64,000 nt of DNA, taken from Cryobacterium mannosilyticum (GTDB taxonomy: Bacteria > Actinomycetota > Actinomycetes > Actinomycetales > Microbacteriaceae). Under the pieces are notes generated by a model. The model did no database searches and was not told where the DNA came from. It was given only the letters and a program-made list of their open reading frames with translations. Position numbers and translations under genes: made by a program. Location of the stretch: the NCBI RefSeq assembly GCF_004402705.1, contig NZ_SOFM01000049.1:85355-149354 (forward strand). Reading direction: 5' to 3'. Shown here in pieces: positions 35,779 to 45,698 of this stretch; position 1 is the stretch's first letter, and each line of letters opens with the position of its first letter.

Positions 35779-38700
35779 GTGACTCTCCAGGGCTTAATTG
35801 CCACACTTTCGCGCGCCTCCACATTCGACAACGCCCTCACCTTCGCGAACCGCGACGCGGACTTCTCGCTCACCGAGGGCCTGCGGGCGCCGCTGATCGC
35901 GGCCATGCTCGAGCAGCGCGGCCGGCTGGAGAAGGCCCAGGCCCTGCTCGTCATCACCGCGACCGGGCGTGAGTCGGAATCCCTGCACGAGAACCTGGCC
36001 TGCTTCGCCGACGGCGCCGAGATCGTCGACTTCCCCGCCTGGGAGACCCTCCCGCACGAACGGCTCAGCCCCGGCGCGGAGATCGTCGGCAAGCGGCTCT
36101 ACGCGCTCCGGCGGATGCGGGACTGGGAGGAGTTCGACCCGGCCGCCCGGCGCCCGCTGATCGTCATCGCCTCGGTGCGGGCCGCCCTCCAGCCGGTGGC
36201 CGACAACCTCACCGACTATGAGCCGATCGAACTGGCCGCCGGTGGCCGCGGCCACGACCTCGGCGCCATCGCCCGGGAACTGGTCGGCCTCGCCTACACC
36301 CGGGTCGACATGGTCACCCGCCGGGGCGAGTTCGCCGTGCGCGGCGGCATCCTCGACGTGTTCCCGCCGGTGGCGCCGCATCCGTACCGGGCGGAGTTCT
36401 TCGGCGACGAGGTCGAGCAGATCCGCGCCTTCTCGGTCGCCGACCAGCGTTCCCTGCCCGAGCCGATCGAACGGGTGTCCCTGCCGCCGAGCCGCGAGCT
36501 GCTGCTCAGCCCGGCCGTGCGCCAGCGAGCCAGGGAGATGCAGCACGAGTTCCCGAGCCTGGCCGGGCTGCTCGCCAAGATCGCCGAGGGAATCCCCGTC
36601 GAGGGGATGGAGAGCCTCGCGCCCGCCCTCGTCGACCGGCTCGTGCCGATCACCCACTACCTGCCCCGAGAGGCGGCCGTGGCCGTGATCTCGCCCGAAC
36701 GGGTCGCCTCCCGGGCGATCAGCCTCGCCGAGACGAACCGCGAGTTCCTCGGCGCCGCCTGGAGCGCCGCGACCGCCGGCGCGGAGGCGCCGATCGACCT
36801 CGAATCGGGGGACTTCCTCACCCTCGGCCGGCTGCGCGAGTCGGTCACGTTCAGCGCCCCCGGTGCCCCGCCGTCCGCGCACGTGTGGTGGACGTTCAGC
36901 TCATTCCAGGCGGCGCCGACGGATGCCCCGGTGCTCCCCGAGCACCGCGAACTCGATGAGCTGCTCACCGTGCGCGTCGACGGCGACGCCGTGCCGAGCT
37001 TCCAGGGCAGTGTGGAGGGCGCCGTTGGGCACCTCGCCGCCCGGCTGAAGGACGGCTGGACCGTCGGGATCGTCGCCCAGGGCGCCGGGCTGGTCGAACG
37101 CGCCGCCGACGTGCTCGCCGAGCGCGAACTCCCGGCCCGGATCGTCTCCGAATGGCCAGGCGTTCCGGAACCCGGCATCGCCTACCTGCTCAAGGCATCC
37201 GTCGACCACGGCTTCGAAATCCCAGAGACCAGACTCACCCTGGTCAGCGAGTCCGAGTTCTACGGCCGGGTCGTCGGCTACGACGCCCGCCAGGTCAAGA
37301 AACTGGCCAGCCGGCGCAAGAACGTCGTCGACCCGCTCCAACTGAAAGCCGGCGACCACGTCGTGCACCAGACCCACGGAATCGGCCGGTTCGTCGAGCT
37401 GACCCAGCGCGAGGTCTCCAGCGGCGGCCGCAACCCGGTCAAGACCAAACGTGAATACCTGGTGCTTGAATACGCCCCGTCGAAGCGCGGCCACCCCGGG
37501 GACAAGCTCTACGTGCCGACCGACCAGCTCGACCTGGTCAGCCGGTACGTCGGCGGGGAGGCCCCGGCGCTCAGCAAGATGGGCGGCAGCGACTGGTCCG
37601 CCGCGAAGACCAAGGCCCGCAAGGCCGTGCGCGACATCGCCGTCGAACTGGTCAAGTTGTACTCGGCACGGATGGCCAGCAAGGGCCACGCGTTCGGGCC
37701 GGATACCCCGTGGCAGCGCGAACTGGAGGAGGCGTTCCCGTTCGCGGAGACCCCCGACCAGCTCACCACCATCGACGAGGTGAAGGCCGACATGGAACGG
37801 CCCATCCCGATGGACCGGCTGCTCTCCGGCGACGTCGGCTTCGGCAAGACCGAGGTGGCCGTGCGGGCCGCGTTCAAGGCGATCCAGGACGGCAAGCAGG
37901 TCGTCATGCTCGTGCCGACGACCCTGCTCGTGCGCCAGCACATGGAGACCTTCCAGGAGCGCTTCGCCGGGTTCCCGGTGCACCTGCGCGCGCTCAGCCG
38001 GTTCCAGACCGAGAAGGAGTCCCGCGAAACCATCGCCGGGATGCTCGACGGCACCGTGGACCTCGTGATCGGCACCCATCGGCTGCTCTCCGAGTCGATC
38101 GTGTTCAAGGACCTCGGCCTCGTCATCATCGACGAGGAGCAGCGGTTCGGGGTGGAGCACAAGGACGCGCTGAAGAAGCTGAAGACCAACGTGGACATCC
38201 TCGCGATGAGTGCCACCCCGATCCCGCGCACGCTGGAGATGGCGGTCACCGGCATCCGGGAGATGTCGACCCTGGCCACGCCGCCGGAGGACCGGCACCC
38301 GATCCTCACCTTCGTCGGCCCGTACTCCGACCGGCAGGTGGCGGCGGCGATCCGCCGCGAGCTGCTCCGGGAGGGCCAGATCTTCGTCGTGCACAACCGG
38401 GTGTCGAGCATCAACCGGGTCGCCGCGAAGCTGGCCGAGCTCGTGCCCGAGGCGCGGATCGCCGTGGCGCACGGCCAGCTGCCGGAGACCCAGCTGGAAC
38501 AGGTTGTCGTGGACTTCTGGGAACGCAAGTTCGACGTGCTCGTCTCGACCACGATCATCGAGACCGGCCTGGACATCGCCAACGCGAACACGATCATCAT
38601 CGACCGCGCCGACAAGTTCGGGCTCAGCCAGCTGCACCAGCTGCGGGGGAGGGTCGGCCGCGGCCGGGAGCGCGCATACGCCTACTTCCTCTACGACGAG

Positions 38701-39417
38701 AACAAGCCGCTCACCGAGATCGCCCACGACCGGCTGTCGACGATCGCCGCGAACAACGAGCTGGGCGCCGGCATGCAGGTGGCGCTCAAAGACCTCGAGA
38801 TCCGCGGAGCCGGCAACCTGCTCGGCGGCGAGCAGGCCGGGCACATCGCCGGGGTCGGCTTCGACCTCTACCTGCGGATGATCGGCGAGGCCGTGAGCAC
38901 GTTCCGCGGCGACGTCGCCGAGGGCCAGACCGAGCTGCGGCTCGAACTGCCCGTCGACGCGCACATCCCCGAGGACTACGTCGACAGCGAGCGGTTGCGC
39001 CTCGAGGCCTACCAGAAGCTGTCCGCCGCCAGCTCGCCGACGGCGGCGAAGGACCAGATCGACCTGGTCCTCGACGAACTCACCGACCGCTACGGCGAGC
39101 CGCCGCAGCCGGTGCAGAACCTCATTCTGGTCTCCCGGCTGCGCTGGCTGGCGCAGCAGGCCGGCCTCGGCGAGGTCGTCGCCATGGGCTCGAACCTCCG
39201 CGTCTCGCCGGCGAACCTGGCCGATTCGATGCAGGTGCGCCTGCAACGGATGTACCCGGGCTCGCGCTACTTCACCCAGAACGGGTCGATGACGGTGCCG
39301 ATGCCCCGGATCAACGGGGAGCCGCTCGGCGACGCGGCCCTGATCGCCTGGGCCGGCTCACTGCTGGACGCGATCTTCCCCCGGCCGGTCGACGCGGTCG
39401 CGGCGCCGTCCGCGTGA
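35779..39417 (+). CDS. mfd: transcription-repair coupling factor
   Basis: Removes stalled RNA polymerase and recruits UvrA. 1212 residues: UvrB-like N-terminal domains, RNAP-interacting CarD-like domain (LKAGDHVVHQTHGIGRFVEL), helicase domains with GDVGFGKTEVA, DEEQRFGVEHKD and the TRG region, and C-terminal D7. GTG start; its sixth codon is TTA (35794), rare here. The stop is 48 bases from mazG. Confidence 0.97.
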   Translation: MTLQGLIATLSRASTFDNALTFANRDADFSLTEGLRAPLIAAMLEQRGRLEKAQALLVITATGRESESLHENLACFADGAEIVDFPAWETLPHERLSPGAEIVGKRLYALRRMRDWEEFDPAARRPLIVIASVRAALQPVADNLTDYEPIELAAGGRGHDLGAIARELVGLAYTRVDMVTRRGEFAVRGGILDVFPPVAPHPYRAEFFGDEVEQIRAFSVADQRSLPEPIERVSLPPSRELLLSPAVRQRAREMQHEFPSLAGLLAKIAEGIPVEGMESLAPALVDRLVPITHYLPREAAVAVISPERVASRAISLAETNREFLGAAWSAATAGAEAPIDLESGDFLTLGRLRESVTFSAPGAPPSAHVWWTFSSFQAAPTDAPVLPEHRELDELLTVRVDGDAVPSFQGSVEGAVGHLAARLKDGWTVGIVAQGAGLVERAADVLAERELPARIVSEWPGVPEPGIAYLLKASVDHGFEIPETRLTLVSESEFYGRVVGYDARQVKKLASRRKNVVDPLQLKAGDHVVHQTHGIGRFVELTQREVSSGGRNPVKTKREYLVLEYAPSKRGHPGDKLYVPTDQLDLVSRYVGGEAPALSKMGGSDWSAAKTKARKAVRDIAVELVKLYSARMASKGHAFGPDTPWQRELEEAFPFAETPDQLTTIDEVKADMERPIPMDRLLSGDVGFGKTEVAVRAAFKAIQDGKQVVMLVPTTLLVRQHMETFQERFAGFPVHLRALSRFQTEKESRETIAGMLDGTVDLVIGTHRLLSESIVFKDLGLVIIDEEQRFGVEHKDALKKLKTNVDILAMSATPIPRTLEMAVTGIREMSTLATPPEDRHPILTFVGPYSDRQVAAAIRRELLREGQIFVVHNRVSSINRVAAKLAELVPEARIAVAHGQLPETQLEQVVVDFWERKFDVLVSTTIIETGLDIANANTIIIDRADKFGLSQLHQLRGRVGRGRERAYAYFLYDENKPLTEIAHDRLSTIAANNELGAGMQVALKDLEIRGAGNLLGGEQAGHIAGVGFDLYLRMIGEAVSTFRGDVAEGQTELRLELPVDAHIPEDYVDSERLRLEAYQKLSAASSPTAAKDQIDLVLDELTDRYGEPPQPVQNLILVSRLRWLAQQAGLGEVVAMGSNLRVSPANLADSMQVRLQRMYPGSRYFTQNGSMTVPMPRINGEPLGDAALIAWAGSLLDAIFPRPVDAVAAPSA

Positions 39418-39464
39418 CGCCCGGACCCGCCGCCTACGATGAGACCGAACCCCAGGAGGCCCGC

Positions 39465-40193
39465 ATGACCCCGCCCAGCCAGCTCGACATCCTGATCGAG
39501 ACCGTCGCCCGGCTCCGTGCGCCCGGCGGCTGCCCGTGGGACGCGGACCAGACCCATGAATCCCTCGTGCAGTATCTGATCGAGGAAAGCCACGAGCTGA
39601 TCGACGCGATCGAGGCGGGCAGCCGCGAGGAGATGATCGAGGAACTCGGCGACGTGCTCTACCAGGTGCTCTTCCACGCCGACCTTGCCGCGCACACCAG
39701 CGGCGAGGACTTCGACATCCAGGACGTGGCCGCGCAGATGACCGCGAAAATGGTGGGGCGGCATCCGCACGTCTTCGGCGACCTGTCGCTGGAGACCGCC
39801 GATGACGTCGTCGCTGCGTGGGACGACTTCAAGGCCGCGGAGAAGCCGCACCGCACCAGCGTGCTCGACGGGATCCCGCAGGGGATGCCCGCCCTCGCCC
39901 TCGCCGACAAAGTGCTCGGGCGGGCGCAGAAGATCGGCCTGCTCGGCACGGAGTCCGCCTTCCCCCTCCCGATCGAGAGTGAGGACGAGCTCGGACCGCT
40001 GCTGCTGGCCGTCGTGTCCGCCGCCAAGGCCCAGGGGCTCGACTCGGAGCGTGCTCTCCGCACCGCGCTCCGCGGCTTGCAGGACGAGATCCGTGTGGCC
40101 GAGGGCGTCGGGCCGGATGCCGTCGGGCCTGATGCCGTCGCCACGGACGGGACCGACGTCTTCGACGCCGGCATCATCGGCCTGCCCGGCTGA
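39465..40193 (+). CDS. mazG: nucleoside triphosphate pyrophosphohydrolase MazG
   Basis: Hydrolyses NTPs to NMP and PPi, cleaning abnormal nucleotides. 242 residues with GGCPWDADQTHESLVQYLIEE and the metal-binding EELGDVLYQVLFHADLA (EExxE...ExxD pattern). The C-terminal part has KPHRTSVLDGIPQGMPAL. ATG 39465 is chosen because CAGGAGG lies 6 bases upstream; GTG 39414 overlapping mfd is less supported. A VGPDAVGPDAVATDG duplication lies near the C-terminus. Confidence 0.95.
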   Translation: MTPPSQLDILIETVARLRAPGGCPWDADQTHESLVQYLIEESHELIDAIEAGSREEMIEELGDVLYQVLFHADLAAHTSGEDFDIQDVAAQMTAKMVGRHPHVFGDLSLETADDVVAAWDDFKAAEKPHRTSVLDGIPQGMPALALADKVLGRAQKIGLLGTESAFPLPIESEDELGPLLLAVVSAAKAQGLDSERALRTALRGLQDEIRVAEGVGPDAVGPDAVATDGTDVFDAGIIGLPG

Positions 40194-40227
40194 CCGGCCG
40201 GGTCGCGCGTGCGGGCCCGGCGCGCGG

Positions 40228-41307
40228 TCAGGCGATGCGCCGGCCCGCGGGGAGCCGCCGGGAGGGGGTGATCGTGCGGCGCCAGGCCCAGAGCAATGCC
40301 GCGGCGCCGAGGGCCAGGTGGATGCCCAGGCCGACAAACCAGGACGGCACCGCGCTGTCGTAGACCTCCCGTGCCGTCGGCCGCTTGTCATCGTCGCCGT
40401 AGTAGACGCCCGTCGAGTTGCAGTACGGGGTTTCGCCCTGCAGGTCGGGCGCAACCTGTGCCTGCCGAACTCCGACCGCGATCCAGCCGAACAGGTCCTG
40501 CGGGTTGCCGGTGGGGTCGAAGACTCCGGGGGAGGCATCCGCGACGACGACGTACGGATTCGCGGCGAGCACCCACCAGTAACGGTCGAAACGGGGAACG
40601 TCCATCGTGGTCGCGGGATCGTCGCAGCCGGCCGGCGGCATGAGGGTCTGTTCCGACTTCGTCGCGGTGCCCAGCAGGGCGAAGGCGATGGGTGTGCCAA
40701 CGCTGAGCGCCGCGACGATGAGGTAGGTGACGACGATCGAGAACAGGGGACGGGTGACGATGCCGGAGAGCCCGACGCCGAGCATGGCGATCACCCCGAG
40801 CTCGGCGGCGAGCACGAGCACGGAGACGGCGATCGTGGACAGCGAGACCTGGCCGAGGGTGACCGCGAAGAGCAGGAACGGCACCGCGGTGGCGAGGAAC
40901 GCGAGGGCCGTGATCCAGGCCGCGACGAACTTGCCGAGTATGAGCTGGCCCGTGCTGATCAGGGTGACCTGCGTCGTGGCGAGGGTGCCGATGTCGCGGT
41001 CGCCGTTGACGGCGTTGCCGCTGAGCGCGGGCGAGACGAGAGTGCCGAGCAGGAGCACGAAGAAGATGACGGCCGAGAAGACCGCGCCGCCGCCTGTCTC
41101 CCAGGCCGCGGTCGACAGCCAGAGCAGCACCGTGACCGCTGCGACGAGCAGCACGAAGATGCCGAGCAGCACGTACCAGGCGACCCCGCGCACGCGCTGG
41201 CGCAACTCGAGGGTGACGATGAGCCACAGCCCGGCGAGGAAGTCCCGAGCGGGTGTGCGGTCGGGGACCGGGCTGATACGGGCGGTGGCGTCCAGGTCAC
41301 TGCTCAT
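40228..41307 (-). CDS. ABC exporter permease (ABC-2 type)
   Basis: 359 residues with six or so membrane helices and a large external loop between the last two (SEQTLMPPAGCDDPATTMD to AREVYDSAVPSW). The N-terminal LIVTLELRQRVRGVAWYVL is typical of ABC-2 permeases. Overlaps the ATPase gene by four bases (ATGA on the minus strand). Substrate unknown. Confidence 0.85.
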   Translation of the reverse strand: MSSDLDATARISPVPDRTPARDFLAGLWLIVTLELRQRVRGVAWYVLLGIFVLLVAAVTVLLWLSTAAWETGGGAVFSAVIFFVLLLGTLVSPALSGNAVNGDRDIGTLATTQVTLISTGQLILGKFVAAWITALAFLATAVPFLLFAVTLGQVSLSTIAVSVLVLAAELGVIAMLGVGLSGIVTRPLFSIVVTYLIVAALSVGTPIAFALLGTATKSEQTLMPPAGCDDPATTMDVPRFDRYWWVLAANPYVVVADASPGVFDPTGNPQDLFGWIAVGVRQAQVAPDLQGETPYCNSTGVYYGDDDKRPTAREVYDSAVPSWFVGLGIHLALGAAALLWAWRRTITPSRRLPAGRRIA

Positions 41308-42248
41308 GCTGCTGCCCCTCCAGTGGATTCGGGTCGGGACAGGTCGAGGAAGGTGTGTTCGAGGTCGCCGACCGCCGGACCGAAGGCGCTCACCCGCACG
41401 CCGGCGCCGACCAGCCGGGCCAGCAGATCGGCCGCCGCCGCCTCGTTGTCGACCTGCACGAGCGTGCCGAGGTGGTCGGTCCGGGTGCCGGCCACGCCGG
41501 ATGCCTGGAGGCCGTCTTCCAGGGCGACCGGGTCGAGTGAGCGGATCCGCCAGGACCTCGCGCTGGCGCCGGCCCGCGCGACGCGCTCGGCGCTCGCCGT
41601 GACTCCGTCGGCGAGGTACACGGCGGCATCCGCCATCTCGTCGAGTTCGGAGAGCACGTGGCTGGAGACGAGGATCGCCGTTCCCTCACCCGCGAGGCGG
41701 CGGACGAGCACGCGAAGCGCCACCCGGGCGGCCGGGTCGAGACCGGATGCCGGCTCGTCGAGCAGGAGCACGGAGGGAGAGTGCACGAGGGCCCTGGCCA
41801 GGCTCAGCCGCTGCTTCTGCCCGCGGCTGAGCACCCGGGACGGCCGGTCGGCGAGGGCCTCCAGGCCGGTCAGGCCGATCAGTTCATCCGCGCGGGCGGC
41901 GGCGGCCGGGCGGCTCATCCGGTACATCCGCCCGGTCACTTCCAGCGAGGCGCGAACGCTCAGGCTCGGCCAGGAGCCGAGCACGTCGGGCATCCAACCC
42001 ATCGCGGCGCGCACTGCCTGCGGGTCCGCCACCGGGTTGTGCCCGGCGATCGTGATTGTGCCGGTGTCGGGGGCGAGCAGGCTCGCCAGCATGAGCAGCA
42101 GTGTCGTCTTTCCGGCGCCGTTCGGCCCGATCAGGGCCGTCACCGAGCCCGGTGGCACGGTGAGCGTGGCGTCCCGCACGGCATGCACGCTGCCGAACGA
42201 ACGGCGCACCCCCGTGACCGTGATTCCCCGTGCTGCGTGTGATTCCAT
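41304..42248 (-). CDS. ABC transporter ATP-binding protein (exporter type)
   Basis: 314 residues. Walker A GPNGAGKTTLL, signature VLSRGQKQRLSLARAL, Walker B VLLLDEPASGLD, H-loop SSHVLSE. The signature begins LSRGQ rather than LSGGQ, as in many DrrA-like exporters. Drives the permease encoded by the overlapping downstream gene. Confidence 0.9.
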   Translation of the reverse strand: MESHAARGITVTGVRRSFGSVHAVRDATLTVPPGSVTALIGPNGAGKTTLLLMLASLLAPDTGTITIAGHNPVADPQAVRAAMGWMPDVLGSWPSLSVRASLEVTGRMYRMSRPAAAARADELIGLTGLEALADRPSRVLSRGQKQRLSLARALVHSPSVLLLDEPASGLDPAARVALRVLVRRLAGEGTAILVSSHVLSELDEMADAAVYLADGVTASAERVARAGASARSWRIRSLDPVALEDGLQASGVAGTRTDHLGTLVQVDNEAAAADLLARLVGAGVRVSAFGPAVGDLEHTFLDLSRPESTGGAAA

Positions 42249-42332
42249 CGTTGCCCCCTCCGGCGTGATGATCGAAGTCTAGGGGGATGGCGTTCGGTGG
42301 CGGCGGATGTCGGTGGCGAGTACCGTCAGAGC

Positions 42333-42866
42333 ATGAGCCAGACTTCCTTCAGCGAACTCCTTTCCCTTCAGATCGGCAACGAGTTTGCCGCGTCCCAGCA
42401 GTACATCGCCATCGCCGTCTGGTTCGACAACCAGGCCCTGCCCCGGCTCGCCGCGCACTTCTACGCCCAGTCGATCGAAGAGCGCAACCACGCCATGATG
42501 CTGGTGCAGTACCGGCTCGACCGCGACCTCGGCGTCGAGATTCCGGGAATTCCGGCCGTGCAGAACGACTTCACCCTCGCCGTCGAGCCGATCGCGCTCG
42601 CCCTGGCCCAGGAGAAGCAGGTCACCTCCCAGATCGAGGCGCTCTTCCGCGCGGCCCGCGCCGACGGGGACGCCCTCGGCGAGCAGGCGATGCTGTGGTT
42701 CCTCAAGGAGCAGGTCGAAGAGGTCGCGTCGATGTCCACCCTGCTGACGATCGCGCAGCGGGCCGGCGACAACCTCTTCGACATCGAGAACTACATCGCG
42801 CGGGAAACCGTCGCCGGCGGCCCGGTCGACTCCGATGCCCCCCCTGCAGCGGGCGGCGCCCTCTAG
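42333..42866 (+). CDS. ferritin-like iron storage protein
   Basis: 177 residues of four-helix ferritin: SLQIGNEFAASQQYIAIAVWFD, QSIEERNHAMMLVQYRLDRD with the ferroxidase ExxH, and the later WFLKEQVEEVASMSTLL. Stores iron in a 24-mer shell (family knowledge). ATG 42333 is taken rather than an upstream GTG, because MSQTSFSEL starts the fold. Confidence 0.93.
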   Translation: MSQTSFSELLSLQIGNEFAASQQYIAIAVWFDNQALPRLAAHFYAQSIEERNHAMMLVQYRLDRDLGVEIPGIPAVQNDFTLAVEPIALALAQEKQVTSQIEALFRAARADGDALGEQAMLWFLKEQVEEVASMSTLLTIAQRAGDNLFDIENYIARETVAGGPVDSDAPPAAGGAL

Positions 42867-42943
42867 CCTCGGTTTGTCCTGCCCTCCCCAGCCTGCCCTC
42901 CGGGCGGAACGGCGTCGGAGCAGGACCTGACACAATTGGAGGC

Positions 42944-44206
42944 ATGGCAGCACCTGTGACCCCGCCGCGCGGCATGCGCGATTTCCTCCCCAACGAGAAA
43001 GCGGTCCGGGAGCACGCGCTGGGCACCATCAGGCGGAGCTTCGCCGCGCACGGGTTCGACGAAATCGAAACCCCGGTGATGGAGGATTCGGCCCGCCTGC
43101 ACTCCGGCCTCGGCGGCGACAACGAGAAGCTCGGGTTCGCCGTGCTCAGACGCGGGCTGTCCCCGGCGGATGTCGCGGCCGCCGCCGAGTCCGGGGACCT
43201 CCTGTCACTGGCCGACCTGGGCCTCCGCTTCGACCTCACCGTGCCGCTGGCCCGGTTCTACGCCAGCCACCGGGCCGAACTGCCCGCCGTGTTCCGGTCC
43301 ATCCAGATCGCCCCCGTCTGGCGGGCCGAACGCCCGCAGAAGGGGCGCTACCGCCAGTTCGTCCAGTGCGACATCGACATCATCGGCGAGGCCGGACCCC
43401 TCGCCGAGATCGAGCTGATCGCCGCGACCACCGCTGCCCTCGACGCCCTCGGCCTGACCGGCTGCTCCGTGCGGATCAACGACCGGCGCATCCTCGCCTC
43501 CCTCCTCGCGCACTGGGGCGTGCCGCCGGAACTCGCCGAACGGGCGCTGATCACCATCGACAAGCTCGACAAGATCGGCGTCTCCGGAGTCGTCACCGAG
43601 CTCGGCACCCTCGGCGTCGACACCGACGGCATCGCCGACACCCTCGAGGGGATGCCCGGCCTCGGCTGGGACGCCGACGCACCGGCCTGGCTCGACCCCG
43701 CCGCCCACGCCGACCTCCGCGCCCTGCGCGACGCCCTGCCGGCCACCCGACTGGTCTTCGACCCCACCCTCGTGCGCGGCATGGGCTACTACACGGGCAC
43801 GATCTTCGAGATCGCCCACCCGGAGCTGGGCTATTCGCTCGGCGGCGGCGGCCGCTACGACGGGATGATCGGCCGGTTCCTCGGCACTGACGTGCCCGCC
43901 TGCGGATTCTCGATCGGCTTCGAGCGCATCGTCGACCTGCTCGGCCAGGCCGGGACGGCCGACACCGACGCGGTCGTGCTGGTGCACGAGAAGGATGCCG
44001 ATCCGGCCGCCCTGGTGGCGCTCAAGGCGTCCCTCGTTGCCACGGGGCTGCGCGTGCGCCTCGAACGCCGCACCAAGAACCTCACCGCGCTGCTCGACCG
44101 GGCGGCCGCCGCCGGGTACGGGCGATACGCGTTCGTCAGCCCCGAAACCGCCCCGGCCGCCTCGCTCCAGTTCCGTCCGCTGGGCGAATCAGCCCACCAT
44201 CACTAG
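42944..44206 (+). CDS. hisS: histidyl-tRNA synthetase
   Basis: Class II synthetase, 420 residues. Motif 1 PPRGMRDFLPNEKAVREHAL region, motif 2 PVWRAERPQKGRYRQFVQCD, His-specific LVRGMGYYTGTIFEI, GGGGRYDGM and motif 3 GFSIGFERIV. Ends in the anticodon-binding domain. ATG 42944 has TTGGAGG 4 bases upstream. It carries a short insertion (VLRRGLSPADVAAAAESG) seen in some actinobacterial forms. Confidence 0.96.
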   Translation: MAAPVTPPRGMRDFLPNEKAVREHALGTIRRSFAAHGFDEIETPVMEDSARLHSGLGGDNEKLGFAVLRRGLSPADVAAAAESGDLLSLADLGLRFDLTVPLARFYASHRAELPAVFRSIQIAPVWRAERPQKGRYRQFVQCDIDIIGEAGPLAEIELIAATTAALDALGLTGCSVRINDRRILASLLAHWGVPPELAERALITIDKLDKIGVSGVVTELGTLGVDTDGIADTLEGMPGLGWDADAPAWLDPAAHADLRALRDALPATRLVFDPTLVRGMGYYTGTIFEIAHPELGYSLGGGGRYDGMIGRFLGTDVPACGFSIGFERIVDLLGQAGTADTDAVVLVHEKDADPAALVALKASLVATGLRVRLERRTKNLTALLDRAAAAGYGRYAFVSPETAPAASLQFRPLGESAHHH

Positions 44207-44299
44207 ACTGTTATGGGATTGGAACACAGCGAGGTCTTCCGAGATTCCCCCAGATCCCCACCCCCAATTAAAGAAAATAAAAGGAAACAGGAGATAGCT

Positions 44300-45580
44300 G
44301 TGGCTCTCATTGAGGCAGTAGTAGCGCGCGAGATTCTTGACTCCAGAGGCAACCCGACCGTTGAGGTCGAGGTATTGCTTGACGACGGTTCGGTTAGCCG
44401 CGCTGCGGTTCCGTCCGGCGCATCGACCGGTGCGTTCGAAGCTTATGAACTGCACGACGGCGACAAGTCGCGTTACCTGGGCAAGGGCGTGCTCAAGGCC
44501 GTTGACGCCGTCATCGACGAGCTCGGCCCGGCAGTCGAGGACCTCGACGCCACCGACCAGCGCATCGTCGACGCGGTCCTGAACGAGACCGACGGCACCG
44601 ACAACAAGCACCGCGTCGGCGCCAACGCCATCCTCGGCGTCAGCCTCGCCGTCGCGAAGGCCGCCGCCACCTCGGCCGGCCTGCCCCTGTTCCGCTACCT
44701 CGGTGGCCCGAACGCGCACACCCTGCCGGTGCCGATGATGAACATCATCAACGGTGGCTCGCACGCCGACAACGACGTGGACATCCAGGAATTCATGGTC
44801 GTCCCGCTCGGCGCCGAATCCTTCGCCGAGGGCCTCCGCTGGGGCACCGAGACCTACCACGCGCTCAAGGCGCTCCTCAAGTCCAAGGGCCTGTCCACCG
44901 GCCTCGGCGACGAGGGTGGCTTCGCCCCCAACCTGCCCAGCAACCGTGCGGCCCTCGACCTCATCGTCGAAGCCATCACCAACGCCGGCTACACGCCCGG
45001 CAAGGACATCGGCCTCGCGCTCGACTGCGCCGCCTCCGAGTTCTACAAGGACGGCGTCTACCACTTCGAGGGCAAGGAACTCACTGCCCAGGAGCTGTCC
45101 GCGTACTACGTCGAGCTCGTCGCCGCCTACCCGCTCGTCTCGATCGAGGACCCGCTCGAGGAGGACGACTGGGAAGGCTACGTGCACCTCACCGCCGAAC
45201 TCGGTGACAAGGTGCAGATCGTCGGCGACGACCTGTTCGTGACCAACCCGGTTCGCCTGGCCAAGGGCCTCGAGCTCGGCACCGCCAACTCGATCCTGGT
45301 CAAGGTCAACCAGATCGGCACCCTCACCGAGACGCTCGACGCGGTCGCCCTCGCCCAGCGCGCCGGCTACACCACGGTCATCTCCCACCGCTCCGGTGAG
45401 ACCGAAGACACGTTCATCGCCGACCTCGCGGTCGCCGTCGACGCCGGCCAGATCAAGACCGGAGCGCCTGCCCGCAGCGAGCGCGTCGCCAAGTACAATC
45501 AGTTGCTGAGGATTGAAGAAGAGCTGGGCGAGGCCGCGGTCTACGCGGGCCGTTCCGCTTTCCCGCGGTTCAAGGCCTAG
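44300..45580 (+). CDS. eno: enolase
   Basis: Glycolysis: 2-phosphoglycerate to phosphoenolpyruvate. 426 residues: IEAVVAREILDSRGNPTVEV, SGASTGAFEAYEL, metal ligands in LALDCAASEFY, SIEDPLEEDDWEG and VGDDLFVTNP, catalytic Lys in ILVKVNQIGTLTET, and SHRSGETEDTFIADLAV. GTG 44300 with CAGGAG upstream is the start; the frame is open upstream but not homologous. Followed by a strong terminator. Confidence 0.98.
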   Translation: MALIEAVVAREILDSRGNPTVEVEVLLDDGSVSRAAVPSGASTGAFEAYELHDGDKSRYLGKGVLKAVDAVIDELGPAVEDLDATDQRIVDAVLNETDGTDNKHRVGANAILGVSLAVAKAAATSAGLPLFRYLGGPNAHTLPVPMMNIINGGSHADNDVDIQEFMVVPLGAESFAEGLRWGTETYHALKALLKSKGLSTGLGDEGGFAPNLPSNRAALDLIVEAITNAGYTPGKDIGLALDCAASEFYKDGVYHFEGKELTAQELSAYYVELVAAYPLVSIEDPLEEDDWEGYVHLTAELGDKVQIVGDDLFVTNPVRLAKGLELGTANSILVKVNQIGTLTETLDAVALAQRAGYTTVISHRSGETEDTFIADLAVAVDAGQIKTGAPARSERVAKYNQLLRIEEELGEAAVYAGRSAFPRFKA

Positions 45581-45587
45581 CTGTTCC

Positions 45588-45636
45588 GGAGCTCTCGAGG
45601 CCCGGGTCGTCCGGGCCTCGAGAGCTCCATTTTTTT
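45588..45636 (+). terminator. rho-independent terminator of eno
   Basis: Perfect 18-bp stem (45588-45605 with 45611-45628) around a 5-base GTCGT loop, then A and seven Ts (45630-45636). This is the clearest terminator in the window. Confidence 0.97.
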
Positions 45637-45698
45637 GTCCGGATTCGGTTAGGGTTCGAGTAGCCTCCCGAACCCGACGAGTGCGAGAGGGGTGAGCC

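Noticed and set aside
42876..42926. Hairpin GTCCTGC...GCAGGAC between ferritin and hisS
   Set aside because: Only 7-bp arms with a long loop and no T tract; could be chance in GC-rich DNA.
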